22,841 bases of DNA from Sulfuriferula sp. (GCA_027311185.1 DAICZK010000006.1:1-22841); one strand, 5' to 3'. Numbered from the stretch's first letter, positions 7,594-14,943 are shown. The notes: a model not told the origin generated them from the letters alone. Numbers and translations are program-made.

Positions 7594-8532
7594 TTATTGC
7601 TCGCCTTCCAGAACGTTCTCGATGAGATAGCGCGGGCGCTGACGTACTTGCAGGTAAATCCGGCCTATGTATTCGCCCAGCAATCCGATGCCAAACAGGA
7701 TGACTCCCATCAGGAAAAACAGGATGGCAAACAGCGTGAATACGCCGGCGACTTCCGGGCCGATGAATATCCGGCGCAAGGCCAGGTAGACGACGAAAAA
7801 TGCGGACAAGACCGATAGGCTCACGCCGACCAGGGAAAATACCTGCAGCGGCAATAACGAAAAACCCGTCACCAGATCAAAATTCAGGCGTATGAGTTGA
7901 TACAGGGAATATTTGGATTCGCCAGCGGCGCGTTCTTCGTGCGCGACCTCGACTTCGCCCGGGTGGCGCGCGTAAGTATAAGCGAGCGCGGGGATGAAGG
8001 TATTGGCTTCGAGACTGTGGTTGATCGCGTGGATGATTTCACGGCTGTAGGCGCGCAGCATGCAGCCCTGGTCGGACATGACCACGTGGGTAATGCGCTC
8101 GCGCAACCGGTTCATCGTCCATGAGGCATAACGGCGCCACGGGGCGTCCTGGCGTTGTTGCCGTACCCCGCCGACGTAGTCGTAACCTTCGTCCATTTTG
8201 GCCAGCAGCTTGTGGATTTCTTCGGGCGGATTCTGCAAATCCGCGTCCAGCGTGACGATGCGAGCCCCTCTGCAATGCGCGAAGCCCGCCATGATCGCCA
8301 TATGCTGGCCGAAATTGCCAGCCAGAAGCAGCACCCGGGTCACGTCGGGGCGGGTCTGATATTGCTCGCGTAACAGCGCCGCCGAGCGGTCGCGGCTGCC
8401 GTCGTTGATGAAAATGATCTCGTAACGCACGCCCAGCACATCGAGCGCGGGGTAGAGCCGTGCGAACAGCGCACCCAGACCCTGCTCTTCGTTATAAACC
8501 GGTATGACAACCGACAACTGTGCTGCGTTCAT
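7594..8532 (-). CDS. arnC: ArnC-like undecaprenyl-phosphate glycosyltransferase
   Basis: ArnC transfers 4-formamido-L-arabinose from UDP to undecaprenyl phosphate at the inner membrane. The protein has the GT2 nucleotide-binding start 'LSVVIPVYNEEQGL', the 'INDGSRD' block, the metal-binding DAD in 'VTLDADLQNPPEEI' and a 'QGCMLRAYSREI' acceptor region. Two C-terminal membrane helices follow, then a short basic tail, as in ArnC/DPM1-type enzymes. Two in-frame ATGs exist, at 8538 and 8532. GAGG ends only one base before the first but seven before the second, so I prefer 8532 (312 residues). It overlaps the arnB stop either way by a few bases, suggesting coupled translation. Confidence 0.93.
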   Translation of the reverse strand: MNAAQLSVVIPVYNEEQGLGALFARLYPALDVLGVRYEIIFINDGSRDRSAALLREQYQTRPDVTRVLLLAGNFGQHMAIMAGFAHCRGARIVTLDADLQNPPEEIHKLLAKMDEGYDYVGGVRQQRQDAPWRRYASWTMNRLRERITHVVMSDQGCMLRAYSREIIHAINHSLEANTFIPALAYTYARHPGEVEVAHEERAAGESKYSLYQLIRLNFDLVTGFSLLPLQVFSLVGVSLSVLSAFFVVYLALRRIFIGPEVAGVFTLFAILFFLMGVILFGIGLLGEYIGRIYLQVRQRPRYLIENVLEGEQ

Positions 8533-9653
8533 GCCCATACCTCATTGAGAATCTCGCTACACGCGAGGCACACGCGCGTGACATCGGCCGACGACATGGC
8601 CGGAAAAAGGGGTAGCGTGACTATGCCCGCGCCGACATGTTCGGCCACCGGGAACTGACCTTCGCGGTAGCCCATGGCGCGATACAGGCGGAATAAATGC
8701 ATGGCCGGATAATGCACGCCGACAGCGATGCCGCTCGATTTCATGCGGGTGATGAATTCGCCGCGGCTTATGCGCATCCGCGCCAGCGGCAACACCACCT
8801 GGAACATGTGCCAATTGCTCTGGACGAAATCCGCGACAGGTAATTCGCAACCCAGAGTCGTATCGAATTTGGCAAAATAATCCTGCGCCAGTTCCCGTCG
8901 ACGTGCGGTAAATTCGGCCAGATCCGGCAATTGTCCGAGGCCGATGGCGGCGGCGATGTCGGCGAGGTTGAATTTGCCCCCGGCGACATCGACTTCCATG
9001 GTACCGTCGGGCGAGCGTACTACGCCTTGCAAGCGCAGCTTTTCGCATAGCGGGACGAGCGCGGGGTCGGGCAGAACCAGGCAGCCACCTTCGCCGGTCG
9101 TGAGGTTTTTGTTGGCATGGAAGCTGAACGCGACGAGATCGCCGAAGCTGCCTATGGTGCGGCCGTTCCAGCTCGCGCCGAAGGATTGCGCCGCGTCTTC
9201 GATCACGCGCAGCCGATACTGTGCGGCGAGCGCGTACAGCGCATCACGGTCGACCGGCAAACCGGCCAGATCCACCGCGATGATGGCGCGGGTACGCGGC
9301 GTGACGGCAGCGGCGATGAGGTTGAGGTCGATATTGCGGGTGCGCGGATCGATATCGACGAATACCGGTCTGGCACCCGCCAGCAGCACGACGTTGGCGG
9401 TCGCCACCCACGACAGGGGAGTGGTAATCACCTCGTCCCCGGCTTCTATGCCGATCAGATCCAGCGCGATTTCCAGCGCGGCAGTGCCCGAATTCAGGCT
9501 GCGCACCGCCCGCCCGCCCATCAGGTCACAGAGCTGGGTCTCGAATGCCTGCACTTTCGGGCCACTGGTAAGCCAGCCCGAGCGCAATACCTCGCCGACT
9601 GCGGAAATGGTCGCTTCGTCGATGGCCGGGCGGGTAAAAGGTAAAAAATCCAT
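8529..9653 (-). CDS. arnB: ArnB, UDP-L-Ara4O aminotransferase
   Basis: This PLP enzyme of the DegT/DnrJ/EryC1 family transfers an amino group from glutamate to UDP-4-keto-pentose to give UDP-L-Ara4N. The 374-residue protein begins 'FTRPAIDEATISAVGEVLRSGWLTSGP' in typical ArnB style. The PLP-binding lysine is Lys182 in 'SFHANKNLTTGEGG', the phosphate-binding 'NSGTAAL' lies near residue 54, and 'EDAAQSFGA' carries the cofactor-ring aspartate near 153. The ATG is preceded by GCGAG. A 76-base gap separates it from the SMR gene upstream, the second largest gap inside the operon. Confidence 0.94.
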   Translation of the reverse strand: MDFLPFTRPAIDEATISAVGEVLRSGWLTSGPKVQAFETQLCDLMGGRAVRSLNSGTAALEIALDLIGIEAGDEVITTPLSWVATANVVLLAGARPVFVDIDPRTRNIDLNLIAAAVTPRTRAIIAVDLAGLPVDRDALYALAAQYRLRVIEDAAQSFGASWNGRTIGSFGDLVAFSFHANKNLTTGEGGCLVLPDPALVPLCEKLRLQGVVRSPDGTMEVDVAGGKFNLADIAAAIGLGQLPDLAEFTARRRELAQDYFAKFDTTLGCELPVADFVQSNWHMFQVVLPLARMRISRGEFITRMKSSGIAVGVHYPAMHLFRLYRAMGYREGQFPVAEHVGAGIVTLPLFPAMSSADVTRVCLACSEILNEVWA

Positions 9654-9729
9654 ATCAGTACTCGCAAATTAATGGCAAACGTTCAATAGGCGCGCTCATG
9701 ACTCTGTTCGCTGGTCCACCCACCTGGTT

Positions 9730-10101
9730 CTAACTTCGGGTAATCAGAAATACGCCGAAAATAATCACGCCTATACCGACGATGCGTTCCATGCTCAGCG
9801 TTTCGCCGAACAGCCACCAGGCAGCCAGCGCCGTAATGACGTAGCCGAAGGATACCATCGGGTAGGCCATGCCCACTTCCACCCGCGACAGCACAAGTAT
9901 CCACACCACCACACTGACCACGTAGCACGCCAGTCCGCCGATAATATGCGGCTCGGTCGCGAGTTTGAGGCCGATGGGCAGAATATTGCCGGTATTGAAG
10001 GCAAACGCGCCTATGCTGTTGGTGCCCGCCTTGAGCAGCAGCTGTGCCGCGGCGTTGAGCATGATGGCGGACAGGATCAGGGTGCCGCTGAGTACATTCA
10101 T
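9730..10101 (-). CDS. ArnE/ArnF-like SMR-family membrane protein
   Basis: This 123-residue protein has four hydrophobic helices and belongs to the small multidrug resistance/EamA-type fold. In the arn pathway, ArnE and ArnF are thought to form the flippase that moves undecaprenyl-phosphate-L-Ara4N across the inner membrane. Only one such gene is present here, so it may act as a homodimer, or a partner may be elsewhere. The features 'AAQLLLKAG' near the start, 'VEVGMAYPMVSFGYVITALAAWWLFGE' and 'IGVGVIIFGVFLI'-type helix 4 are family-typical. The ATG at 10101 was chosen because the longer frame to 10275 only overlaps arnT in a low-quality arginine-rich stretch. It starts two bases after the arnT stop. 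Confidence 0.88.
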   Translation of the reverse strand: MNVLSGTLILSAIMLNAAAQLLLKAGTNSIGAFAFNTGNILPIGLKLATEPHIIGGLACYVVSVVVWILVLSRVEVGMAYPMVSFGYVITALAAWWLFGETLSMERIVGIGVIIFGVFLITRS

Positions 10102-10103
10102 GG

Positions 10104-11774
10104 TTAATTCGTGGTCTCCGGTTTGATCACGACAACCCGGCGCGTATCGCGGGCGATAACCTGCATGGGTAATCCTTGTGCTGCGAATTTTCGGTAAGTA
10201 TCCGGCGACATCACCGCCAGCGCGTAGCCGGGCTGTCGCCAGCGCTTTGTGAAGGTGGCGATGTCGGGTATCCATTTGTCGGGTTCCTGTTCGATGCCGA
10301 ATTCCATTTCGTCCGGATGCGCGACCAGGGTCAGGGTGCGGCGCAGATAGGGCGGCAAGGTTTGCTCGTACATGGCGACGCTGTAGAACGGCACGCCGGG
10401 GCGCAGATACGGCTTGACCTGCTGGGCGATGAGATAAGCCGAGCTGGCCGGAGACAGCGCGTTATAGCCGTACAGCACCGCCTGGCCCATCAACAGACCG
10501 GCGACGGCCATCACCGACACTGCGGCAATGATCCGTTCGCGCCGCGCCAGCAGGACAGCAATGACAGCACCAGCCAGCCAGGCGAGGGCCGCGATCTGTA
10601 GCCAGAGGATAAAATCCGCGTACAGCGCGGCAGGCACTTCGGCGCTGGAGCCTTTTGCGGCCAGCGGCGCGAACCACCAGGCGGCGAGCGCGACGGGAAT
10701 CAGCGGGCTGATCTGCCATGCCAGGGCTTTGCCCGATACTGTGCTCAGACGTTGCCCGATCAGCAGCGCAAGCGCCGGGAAAATTGGCAGGATATAGGGT
10801 ACCAGTTTGGAGTCGGAGATCGAAAAGAACACAAAAATAAAACCGATCCAGACCATGAGCATGCGTTTGGTCTGGAATTTGTTGAACGCATCTATCTGCC
10901 GCTTCCATCCGTATCGGAGCGCATCGAGCATAGGCACGATCCAGGGCAGTATGCCCAGCAAAACAATGGGAATGAAGGTGTACCATGGGTGGACGCGTCC
11001 GGCAACAGGGGTCAGGTAGCGCAAAAAGTGTTCGTGTATAAAGAAAAACCACAGAAATTCAGGATTGGCGCGCGATACCAAAACGAACCAGGGCACGCTG
11101 ATGATCGCGAAAATCGATAAACCGACGCCGAAATGCAGGCGCTTCCACAAGGCTGCGTCGCGCTGTATCAAACTGTAGAGCATGAGCACGGCGCCGGGGA
11201 TGGCTATGCCTATCAGTCCTTTGCTGAGCATGGAGAGCGCCATGGCGGCCCAGCATACGTACATCCAGCCGCGATTTTGGGCCCGGCTCGCTGTGGGTTG
11301 CTGCGCCAGCAATAACGCGGCCAGACTCAGGTTCATGAAGAAGCTGACCCCCATGTCGAGGATATTGATGTGGCCGATAGCGAAATACAGGAAGCTGCTG
11401 GCTAGCACGAGCGCCGCTATGTAACCCGCGCGCTGGCCGAAGATACGCGAACCGGTAAAGTAGACCAGCACTATGCCGAGAAAGCCGGTCAGCGCCGACC
11501 ACAGGCGGGCAGTCCAGTTGTGTTCGCCGAATGCGGTATAAGCGGTGGCCGTTGCCCAGTATTGCAAGGCGGGTTTTTCAAAATACTTGAGACCGTTGAG
11601 GCGCGGTGTCACCCAGTCGCCGGAAGCCAGCATTTCGCGCGGAATTTCCGCGTAGCGGCCTTCATCGGGGCGTACCAGCGCATTATGATCCAGCGTGGCG
11701 AACCAGAGCACAGCCGTCAGGGCGAACATGAACCCGATCAGGATTTTTGGGAGCGCAAAGCGGTTTAAGTTCAA
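10104..11774 (-). CDS. arnT: ArnT, undecaprenyl-P-L-Ara4N:lipid A transferase
   Basis: ArnT moves L-Ara4N from its undecaprenyl carrier to lipid A phosphates in the periplasmic leaflet, lowering surface charge and giving polymyxin resistance. This 556-residue multi-spanning GT83 protein has 'RPDEGRYAEIPREMLASGDW' with Asp37-Glu38, the 'FEKPALQYW' motif (Glu66-Lys67) and Asp140 in 'INILDMG', all conserved in ArnT. The start is a TTG at 11774, which gives 35 residues before the PDE motif, as in E. coli ArnT. The only upstream stop-free stretch is six codons without an ATG. A start at the internal ATG (11729) would remove half of helix 1. It is the first gene of the operon, about 36 bases after the likely transcription start. 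Confidence 0.93.
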   Translation of the reverse strand: MNLNRFALPKILIGFMFALTAVLWFATLDHNALVRPDEGRYAEIPREMLASGDWVTPRLNGLKYFEKPALQYWATATAYTAFGEHNWTARLWSALTGFLGIVLVYFTGSRIFGQRAGYIAALVLASSFLYFAIGHINILDMGVSFFMNLSLAALLLAQQPTASRAQNRGWMYVCWAAMALSMLSKGLIGIAIPGAVLMLYSLIQRDAALWKRLHFGVGLSIFAIISVPWFVLVSRANPEFLWFFFIHEHFLRYLTPVAGRVHPWYTFIPIVLLGILPWIVPMLDALRYGWKRQIDAFNKFQTKRMLMVWIGFIFVFFSISDSKLVPYILPIFPALALLIGQRLSTVSGKALAWQISPLIPVALAAWWFAPLAAKGSSAEVPAALYADFILWLQIAALAWLAGAVIAVLLARRERIIAAVSVMAVAGLLMGQAVLYGYNALSPASSAYLIAQQVKPYLRPGVPFYSVAMYEQTLPPYLRRTLTLVAHPDEMEFGIEQEPDKWIPDIATFTKRWRQPGYALAVMSPDTYRKFAAQGLPMQVIARDTRRVVVIKPETTN

Positions 11775-11816
11775 AACGATTAAGACCCGAGGTTAATTCA
11801 GTCCACGAAACGGCCG

Positions 11817-11825
11817 ATTATAGCA
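11817..11825 (-). promoter_or_regulatory. Extended -10 promoter of the arn operon
   Basis: On the minus strand the sequence TGCTATAAT is a perfect -10 hexamer (11817-11822) with the TGn extension (11823-11825). No good -35 is visible at 16-18 bases, which fits an extended -10 promoter that can work without one. Transcription would start near 11810, giving a leader of about 36 bases before the TTG of arnT. Activator boxes of the PmrA type are not evident. Confidence 0.6.
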
Positions 11826-11845
11826 AATTCGTCGACGCTGCCGTG

Positions 11846-11874
11846 AATAAAACCGGGACATATGTCCGGATTAT
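11846..11874 (-). terminator. Hairpin with U-tract after the PerM-type permease gene
   Basis: On the minus strand an imperfect stem is built around the 12-base palindrome GGACATATGTCC (11856-11867). It extends through CCGG/CCGG with a one-base bulge and outer AATAA/TTATT pairing, followed by TTTTATT. This reads as a Rho-independent terminator for the permease gene that ends at 11900. Because the palindrome is centred about 50 bases upstream of the predicted arn start site, it could instead, or also, be a regulator-binding site. Confidence 0.5.
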
Positions 11875-11899
11875 TTCCTGACTATTTCCGAATCGGCAA

Positions 11900-12919
11900 T
11901 CAGACCCACTCACGCGCTACCAGTTCATCCTTGATGTAAGCGTAATAGATCGGCGCGGCGACCAGTCCCGACAGGCCAAACGCGGCTTCCATCAGCAGCA
12001 TGGCGATCAGCAGCTCCCACGCGCGCGCGTGGATTTTGTTGCCGACTATGCGCGCGTTGAGAAAATATTCCAGCTTGTGTACGAACACCAGGAACACGAG
12101 CGAGCCTACCGCAACGTCCAGCGACTGGCTCAGGCTGATGATTACGATCACCGTGTTGGAGATCAAATTGCCGATAACCGGGATGAGTCCGGCCAAAAAT
12201 GTCACCAGTATCATGGTCTTGGTCAGCGGCAGGTGGATGCCGAGCAGGGGCAGGATGAGCACCAGATATAAAGCGGTCAGCGCAGCGTTGATGCTGGCGA
12301 TACGGACTTGCGCGAATACGATACGGTGGAATGCCAGCCTGATACGTTTGACGCGCTCTGTCAGGGCGCGAGCGAGGGGTTGGTAGTCTTCCATTGCCAC
12401 CATTTCGCGTAACGCCAGTATTCCGCCTATGATCATCCCGATCGCAATGCGCGCAATCAGGCGCCCGGCTTCCGTTCCGGCCAGCTGCACTTCGGTCGAA
12501 TGCGCGCGTAGCCAGGTGCCAATGGTCTGTTTGATGGTTTCCGCATCGGACGGCAAATAAGGCGTGATCCAGAGCGGAACGCTGCGCCGCGAGTCGCCGA
12601 TGGCTTGAGCCATTTCCGTGAATAGTCTGGTCAGGCGGCCCGCGTCGGAGCGAAAAAAAGCGACCAGACCCAGGCCAATGGCGGTGAGTAACAATGCGAC
12701 CAGGAACGATAGCAGGCCGACGGCGATCAATTTGGAGCGCTGTCCGGGCAAATGCTGCGCGATCCATGGAGAAATCAGGTGGACCAGCTCGAACACCAGC
12801 AGACCGGCAAGCAATGCCGGCAATAAATGAAATACCAGTATGAAAATCAGTACCGCGCTCGCTATTAACCATGCGGCGATTTCTGCGGGGGTAGGGCGTG
12901 GGGCAACGGGTATCCGCAT
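11900..12919 (-). CDS. AI-2E/PerM-family membrane permease
   Basis: This is an integral membrane protein of about 339 residues from the AI-2E transporter (PerM/YdiK/TqsA) family. Members are proposed exporters of small molecules or sodium-proton antiporters; the substrate here cannot be told. Several helices cluster at the N-terminus. A soluble stretch lies in the middle ('LTRLFTEMAQAIGDSRRSVPLW'), and the family's conserved C-terminal block is present: 'IPVIGNLISNTVIVIISLSQS' then 'VGNKIHARAWELLIAMLLMEAAFGLSGLVAAPIYYAYIKDE'. The frame is open to 13009, but the ATG at 12919 starts just ahead of helix 1 and avoids the peroxiredoxin promoter. No strong ribosome site decides it. A possible minus-strand promoter TTGAAA-17-TACATC (12945-12973) supports 12919. 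Confidence 0.87.
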   Translation of the reverse strand: MRIPVAPRPTPAEIAAWLIASAVLIFILVFHLLPALLAGLLVFELVHLISPWIAQHLPGQRSKLIAVGLLSFLVALLLTAIGLGLVAFFRSDAGRLTRLFTEMAQAIGDSRRSVPLWITPYLPSDAETIKQTIGTWLRAHSTEVQLAGTEAGRLIARIAIGMIIGGILALREMVAMEDYQPLARALTERVKRIRLAFHRIVFAQVRIASINAALTALYLVLILPLLGIHLPLTKTMILVTFLAGLIPVIGNLISNTVIVIISLSQSLDVAVGSLVFLVFVHKLEYFLNARIVGNKIHARAWELLIAMLLMEAAFGLSGLVAAPIYYAYIKDELVAREWV

Positions 12920-12954
12920 AAATGAAATTTTATCCAGTGATTTCGATGTAGCAA

Positions 12955-12983
12955 TTGACAAGAGCGGTTTCAATGGATAGATT
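12955..12983 (+). promoter_or_regulatory. Sigma-70-type promoter of the peroxiredoxin gene
   Basis: A perfect -35 TTGACA (12955-12960) is followed after exactly 17 bases by TAGATT (12978-12983), a four-of-six match to the -10 consensus. Transcription would begin near 12990, about 60 bases before the ATG. It overlaps the likely divergent promoter of the permease gene. I could not recognise an OxyR site. Confidence 0.65.
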
Positions 12984-13050
12984 CTAGCAGCTGTTAACGG
13001 TTTTCCCATCCGGCTTTTTCAACCCGACTTTAATTAAAGAGGAATTTCAT

Positions 13051-13650
13051 ATGTCCGTGCTAGTTTGCAAACCTGCCCCCGATTTTACCGCCACCGCGGT
13101 ACTAGGTAACAACGAGATTAAAGATATCACCTTCTCCGAATTTACCAAAAACAAATACGTGGTGCTGTTTTTTTATCCGCTTGATTTCACCTTTGTCTGC
13201 CCCTCCGAATTAATCGCTTTCGACCATCGTCTGGCAGAATTCACCAAGCGTGGCGTAGAGGTGTTAAGCGTGTCCATCGATTCCCAGTTTACCCATCTGG
13301 CGTGGAAAAACACGTCAATTAACCATGGCGGTATAGGTCAAGTCAAATATACCATGGTCGCTGACGTCAAGCACGAAATTGCCCGGGCTTACGATGTCGA
13401 GCTCGATGGCGGTGTGGCGCTACGCGGTTCGTTCCTGATCGATCGCTCGGGCATAGTCAGGCATCAGGTTGTCAACGATTTGCCGCTGGGCCGTAACATC
13501 GACGAAATGCTGCGCATGATCGACGCGCTGCAATTCACCGAAGAGCACGGTGAAGTCTGTCCGGCAGGCTGGAAAAAAGGCGAGAGCGGCATGGACGCCT
13601 CGACCGAAGGTGTTGCCAAATATCTCGCCGAGCATAGCTCGCAACTGTAA
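13051..13650 (+). CDS. Typical 2-Cys peroxiredoxin (AhpC/TSA family)
   Basis: This cytoplasmic thiol peroxidase reduces H2O2, organic peroxides and peroxynitrite. The 199-residue protein has the peroxidatic Cys50 in 'DFTFVCPSE' and the resolving Cys170 in 'GEVCPAGW', with a C-terminal tail as in decameric typical 2-Cys enzymes. The active-site Pro43 and Thr47 are present. No ahpF reductase follows, so electrons probably come from thioredoxin or an AhpD/AhpF encoded elsewhere. The start is certain: AAAGAGGA lies just upstream of the ATG. It is a single-gene unit with its own promoter and a terminator right after the stop. Confidence 0.95.
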   Translation: MSVLVCKPAPDFTATAVLGNNEIKDITFSEFTKNKYVVLFFYPLDFTFVCPSELIAFDHRLAEFTKRGVEVLSVSIDSQFTHLAWKNTSINHGGIGQVKYTMVADVKHEIARAYDVELDGGVALRGSFLIDRSGIVRHQVVNDLPLGRNIDEMLRMIDALQFTEEHGEVCPAGWKKGESGMDASTEGVAKYLAEHSSQL

Positions 13651-13690
13651 AAAAATCCGCCTGGGCGTATCGGGCGGATTAGCTGTTTTT
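13651..13690. terminator. Bidirectional Rho-independent terminator
   Basis: An 8-base stem, AATCCGCC (13654-13661) and GGCGGATT (13673-13680), starts four bases after the peroxiredoxin stop. On the + strand it is followed by AGCTGTTTTT. On the - strand it ends in a run of seven T, so it can also end transcripts arriving from the YeiH-type gene. This is a standard shared terminator between convergent genes. Confidence 0.85.
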
Positions 13691-13699
13691 GTATTGCTT

Positions 13700-13738
13700 A
13701 TCAAGGCCGTCTGCGCGAATCGCGAGGACGGCCTTGAT
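13700..13738. repeat. Perfect 12-base inverted repeat between convergent genes
   Basis: The arms ATCAAGGCCGTC (13700-13711) and GACGGCCTTGAT (13727-13738) pair perfectly. The loop contains a further CGCG/CGCG pairing. It sits 14 bases downstream of the YeiH-type gene stop. Neither side has a U-tract of its own, so it is more likely an mRNA-stabilising or pausing hairpin that backs up the adjacent terminator. Confidence 0.7.
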
Positions 13739-13752
13739 CGTTTACCTGCGCG

Positions 13753-14823
13753 TCAAAGCCCGAACGCGGACATGACCAGGTGATTAATGAGCGCTCCGCC
13801 GATGATGAGCCATATGAAGATCACCAGGCCCAGCAGTATGGGTTTGATTCCCGCCTGACGGATAGCCGAGATGTGCGTCATCAAGCCCAGCGCTCCCATT
13901 GCCATCGCCAGTATCAGTGTATCGGCCAGATTGGCCGCAGCTATCACCGACTGCGGCAGTAAATGCAGCGAATTGAAAATGACGACTCCGATGAATCCGA
14001 AAGCAAACCAGGGAATGGCAAGCTTGGGCTTCTTCCCGCCATCTGTGGCGCCGTGCTCGCGCTGATGCATAGGGTCCCGTGCCAGCCAGAGCGACAATCC
14101 GATCAGAAACGGGGCCAGCATCATGACGCGCACCATCTTGGTGATGACGGCGGTGTTGGCCGTAGTTGCGCTTACGGAACCGGCTGCTGCAACCACCTGT
14201 GCGACCTCGTGTATGCTGGAACCTGCATAAATGCCGAAAGCGGCGGCATTATGCGGCAGCAGCGGCAGATTCAGGCTGTAGAGATACGGATACAGGAAAA
14301 TGGCGATGGTGCCGAAGACCACTACGGTGGCGACGGCAACCGTTACCTGTTCCGACCGACCCTTGACCACCGGTTCTGCGGCCATGACGGCGGCGGCGCC
14401 GCAAATTGCGCTACCGGTTCCGATCAGCATGGCGGCCTTGCGTTCAAGCCCGAAAACGCGCGTACCGATTACCCACGATAAAATAAAAGTGGAGATCACC
14501 ATGATGGTGTCGATCAGTATGCCGGGAATCCCGACGTGAGCCACGTCCTGAAATGTCAGGCGCAAACCGAAGAATACCACGCCCGCGCGCAATAGCGTCT
14601 GCTTGGAGAACGCGACTCCCGGACCGCTCAAATCGCCGATACGCGGGTAGAAGGTATTGCCTATGATCATCCCGAGCACGATCGCGATCGTCAGCGCACT
14701 GAACCCGTGCGCTGTCATCCAGTGAAGTTCTCCCAGTTTTTCGCTGATTACGGCCAGAACGGCGCTGAGTACCAACCCGTAGATCAGCGGCGACCGGTGG
14801 TGAAGCGGGGGTGCCTGATTCAA
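13753..14823 (-). CDS. yeiH: YeiH/YadS-type putative sulfate/sulfite exporter
   Basis: This 356-residue membrane protein with about ten helices belongs to the UPF0324 (YeiH) family, often annotated as a putative sulfate exporter; direct transport data are limited. Family marks include 'LGMIIGNTFYPR' near residue 50, 'LLRAGVVFFGLRLTFQDV' at about 80, 'GTGSAICGAAAVMAAEP' at about 135 and 'AGSSIHEVAQVVAAAGSV' at about 205. The start is a TTG at 14823, supported by AAGGAG seven bases upstream. It is divergent from a YeiE-like LysR gene, the same pairing as yeiH/yeiE in enterobacteria, where YeiE responds to sulfite. Confidence 0.88.
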   Translation of the reverse strand: MNQAPPLHHRSPLIYGLVLSAVLAVISEKLGELHWMTAHGFSALTIAIVLGMIIGNTFYPRIGDLSGPGVAFSKQTLLRAGVVFFGLRLTFQDVAHVGIPGILIDTIMVISTFILSWVIGTRVFGLERKAAMLIGTGSAICGAAAVMAAEPVVKGRSEQVTVAVATVVVFGTIAIFLYPYLYSLNLPLLPHNAAAFGIYAGSSIHEVAQVVAAAGSVSATTANTAVITKMVRVMMLAPFLIGLSLWLARDPMHQREHGATDGGKKPKLAIPWFAFGFIGVVIFNSLHLLPQSVIAAANLADTLILAMAMGALGLMTHISAIRQAGIKPILLGLVIFIWLIIGGALINHLVMSAFGL

Positions 14824-14864
14824 AATCCTGCTCCTTAATTAATCGTCTTGGTCATCGAGCCGTC

Positions 14865-14892
14865 ATATTAACGCAGATTAATTAATTTACAA
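14865..14892 (-). promoter_or_regulatory. Putative promoter of the YeiH-type gene
   Basis: On the minus strand TTGTAA (14887-14892) and TAATAT (14865-14870) are separated by 16 bases, each a four-of-six match to consensus. The -35 overlaps the -35 of the divergent lysR promoter and the small inverted repeat at 14890-14906, so one regulator could control both directions. Confidence 0.45.
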
Positions 14893-14913
14893 AATTCGTA
14901 ATTTTGCTATTAT
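14886..14913 (+). promoter_or_regulatory. Putative promoter of the LysR-type regulator gene
   Basis: TTTACA (14886-14891) and TATTAT (14908-14913) each match consensus in five of six positions, with a 16-base spacer. Transcription would start near 14919, inside the 25-base palindrome that precedes the gene, which suits autorepression. Confidence 0.5.
14890..14906. promoter_or_regulatory. Inverted repeat in the divergent promoter region (candidate LysR site)
   Basis: CAAAATT-CGT-AATTTTG is a perfect 7-base dyad with a 3-base centre, AT-rich in the manner of LysR-family boxes. It overlaps the -35 elements of both divergent promoters. Its centre is 25 bases from the centre of the larger palindrome, a separation compatible with tandem LysR recognition and activation sites. 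Confidence 0.45.
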
Positions 14914-14935
14914 TAACCTGATTATCAGGTTAATA
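14911..14935. promoter_or_regulatory. 25-base palindrome before the LysR gene (candidate operator)
   Basis: TATTAACCTGAT-T-ATCAGGTTAATA is a perfect 12-base dyad around a single base. It covers the predicted transcription start and ends nine bases before the ATG of the regulator. Inside it is the T-N11-A layout typical of LysR boxes. Binding here would block its own transcription. No U-tract follows, so a terminator is unlikely. Confidence 0.6.
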
Positions 14936-14943
14936 GGAAAATC

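Noticed and set aside
9655..9699. 14-codon micro-ORF ending one base before the arnB ATG (minus strand)
   Set aside because: The TGATATG junction looks like translational coupling, but the ribosome site is weak and the peptide has no attenuator-like codon run. It could arise by chance.
10102..10275. N-terminal extension of the SMR gene to 181 residues
   Set aside because: It overlaps the end of arnT in another frame and lacks SMR character. The ATG at 10101 gives the standard length.
11925..12872. 315-codon open frame on the minus strand inside the permease gene
   Set aside because: It is a frame-shifted shadow of the permease, dominated by Arg, His, Ala and Gly with no domain signal. The 369-codon frame gives clear AI-2E-family helices.
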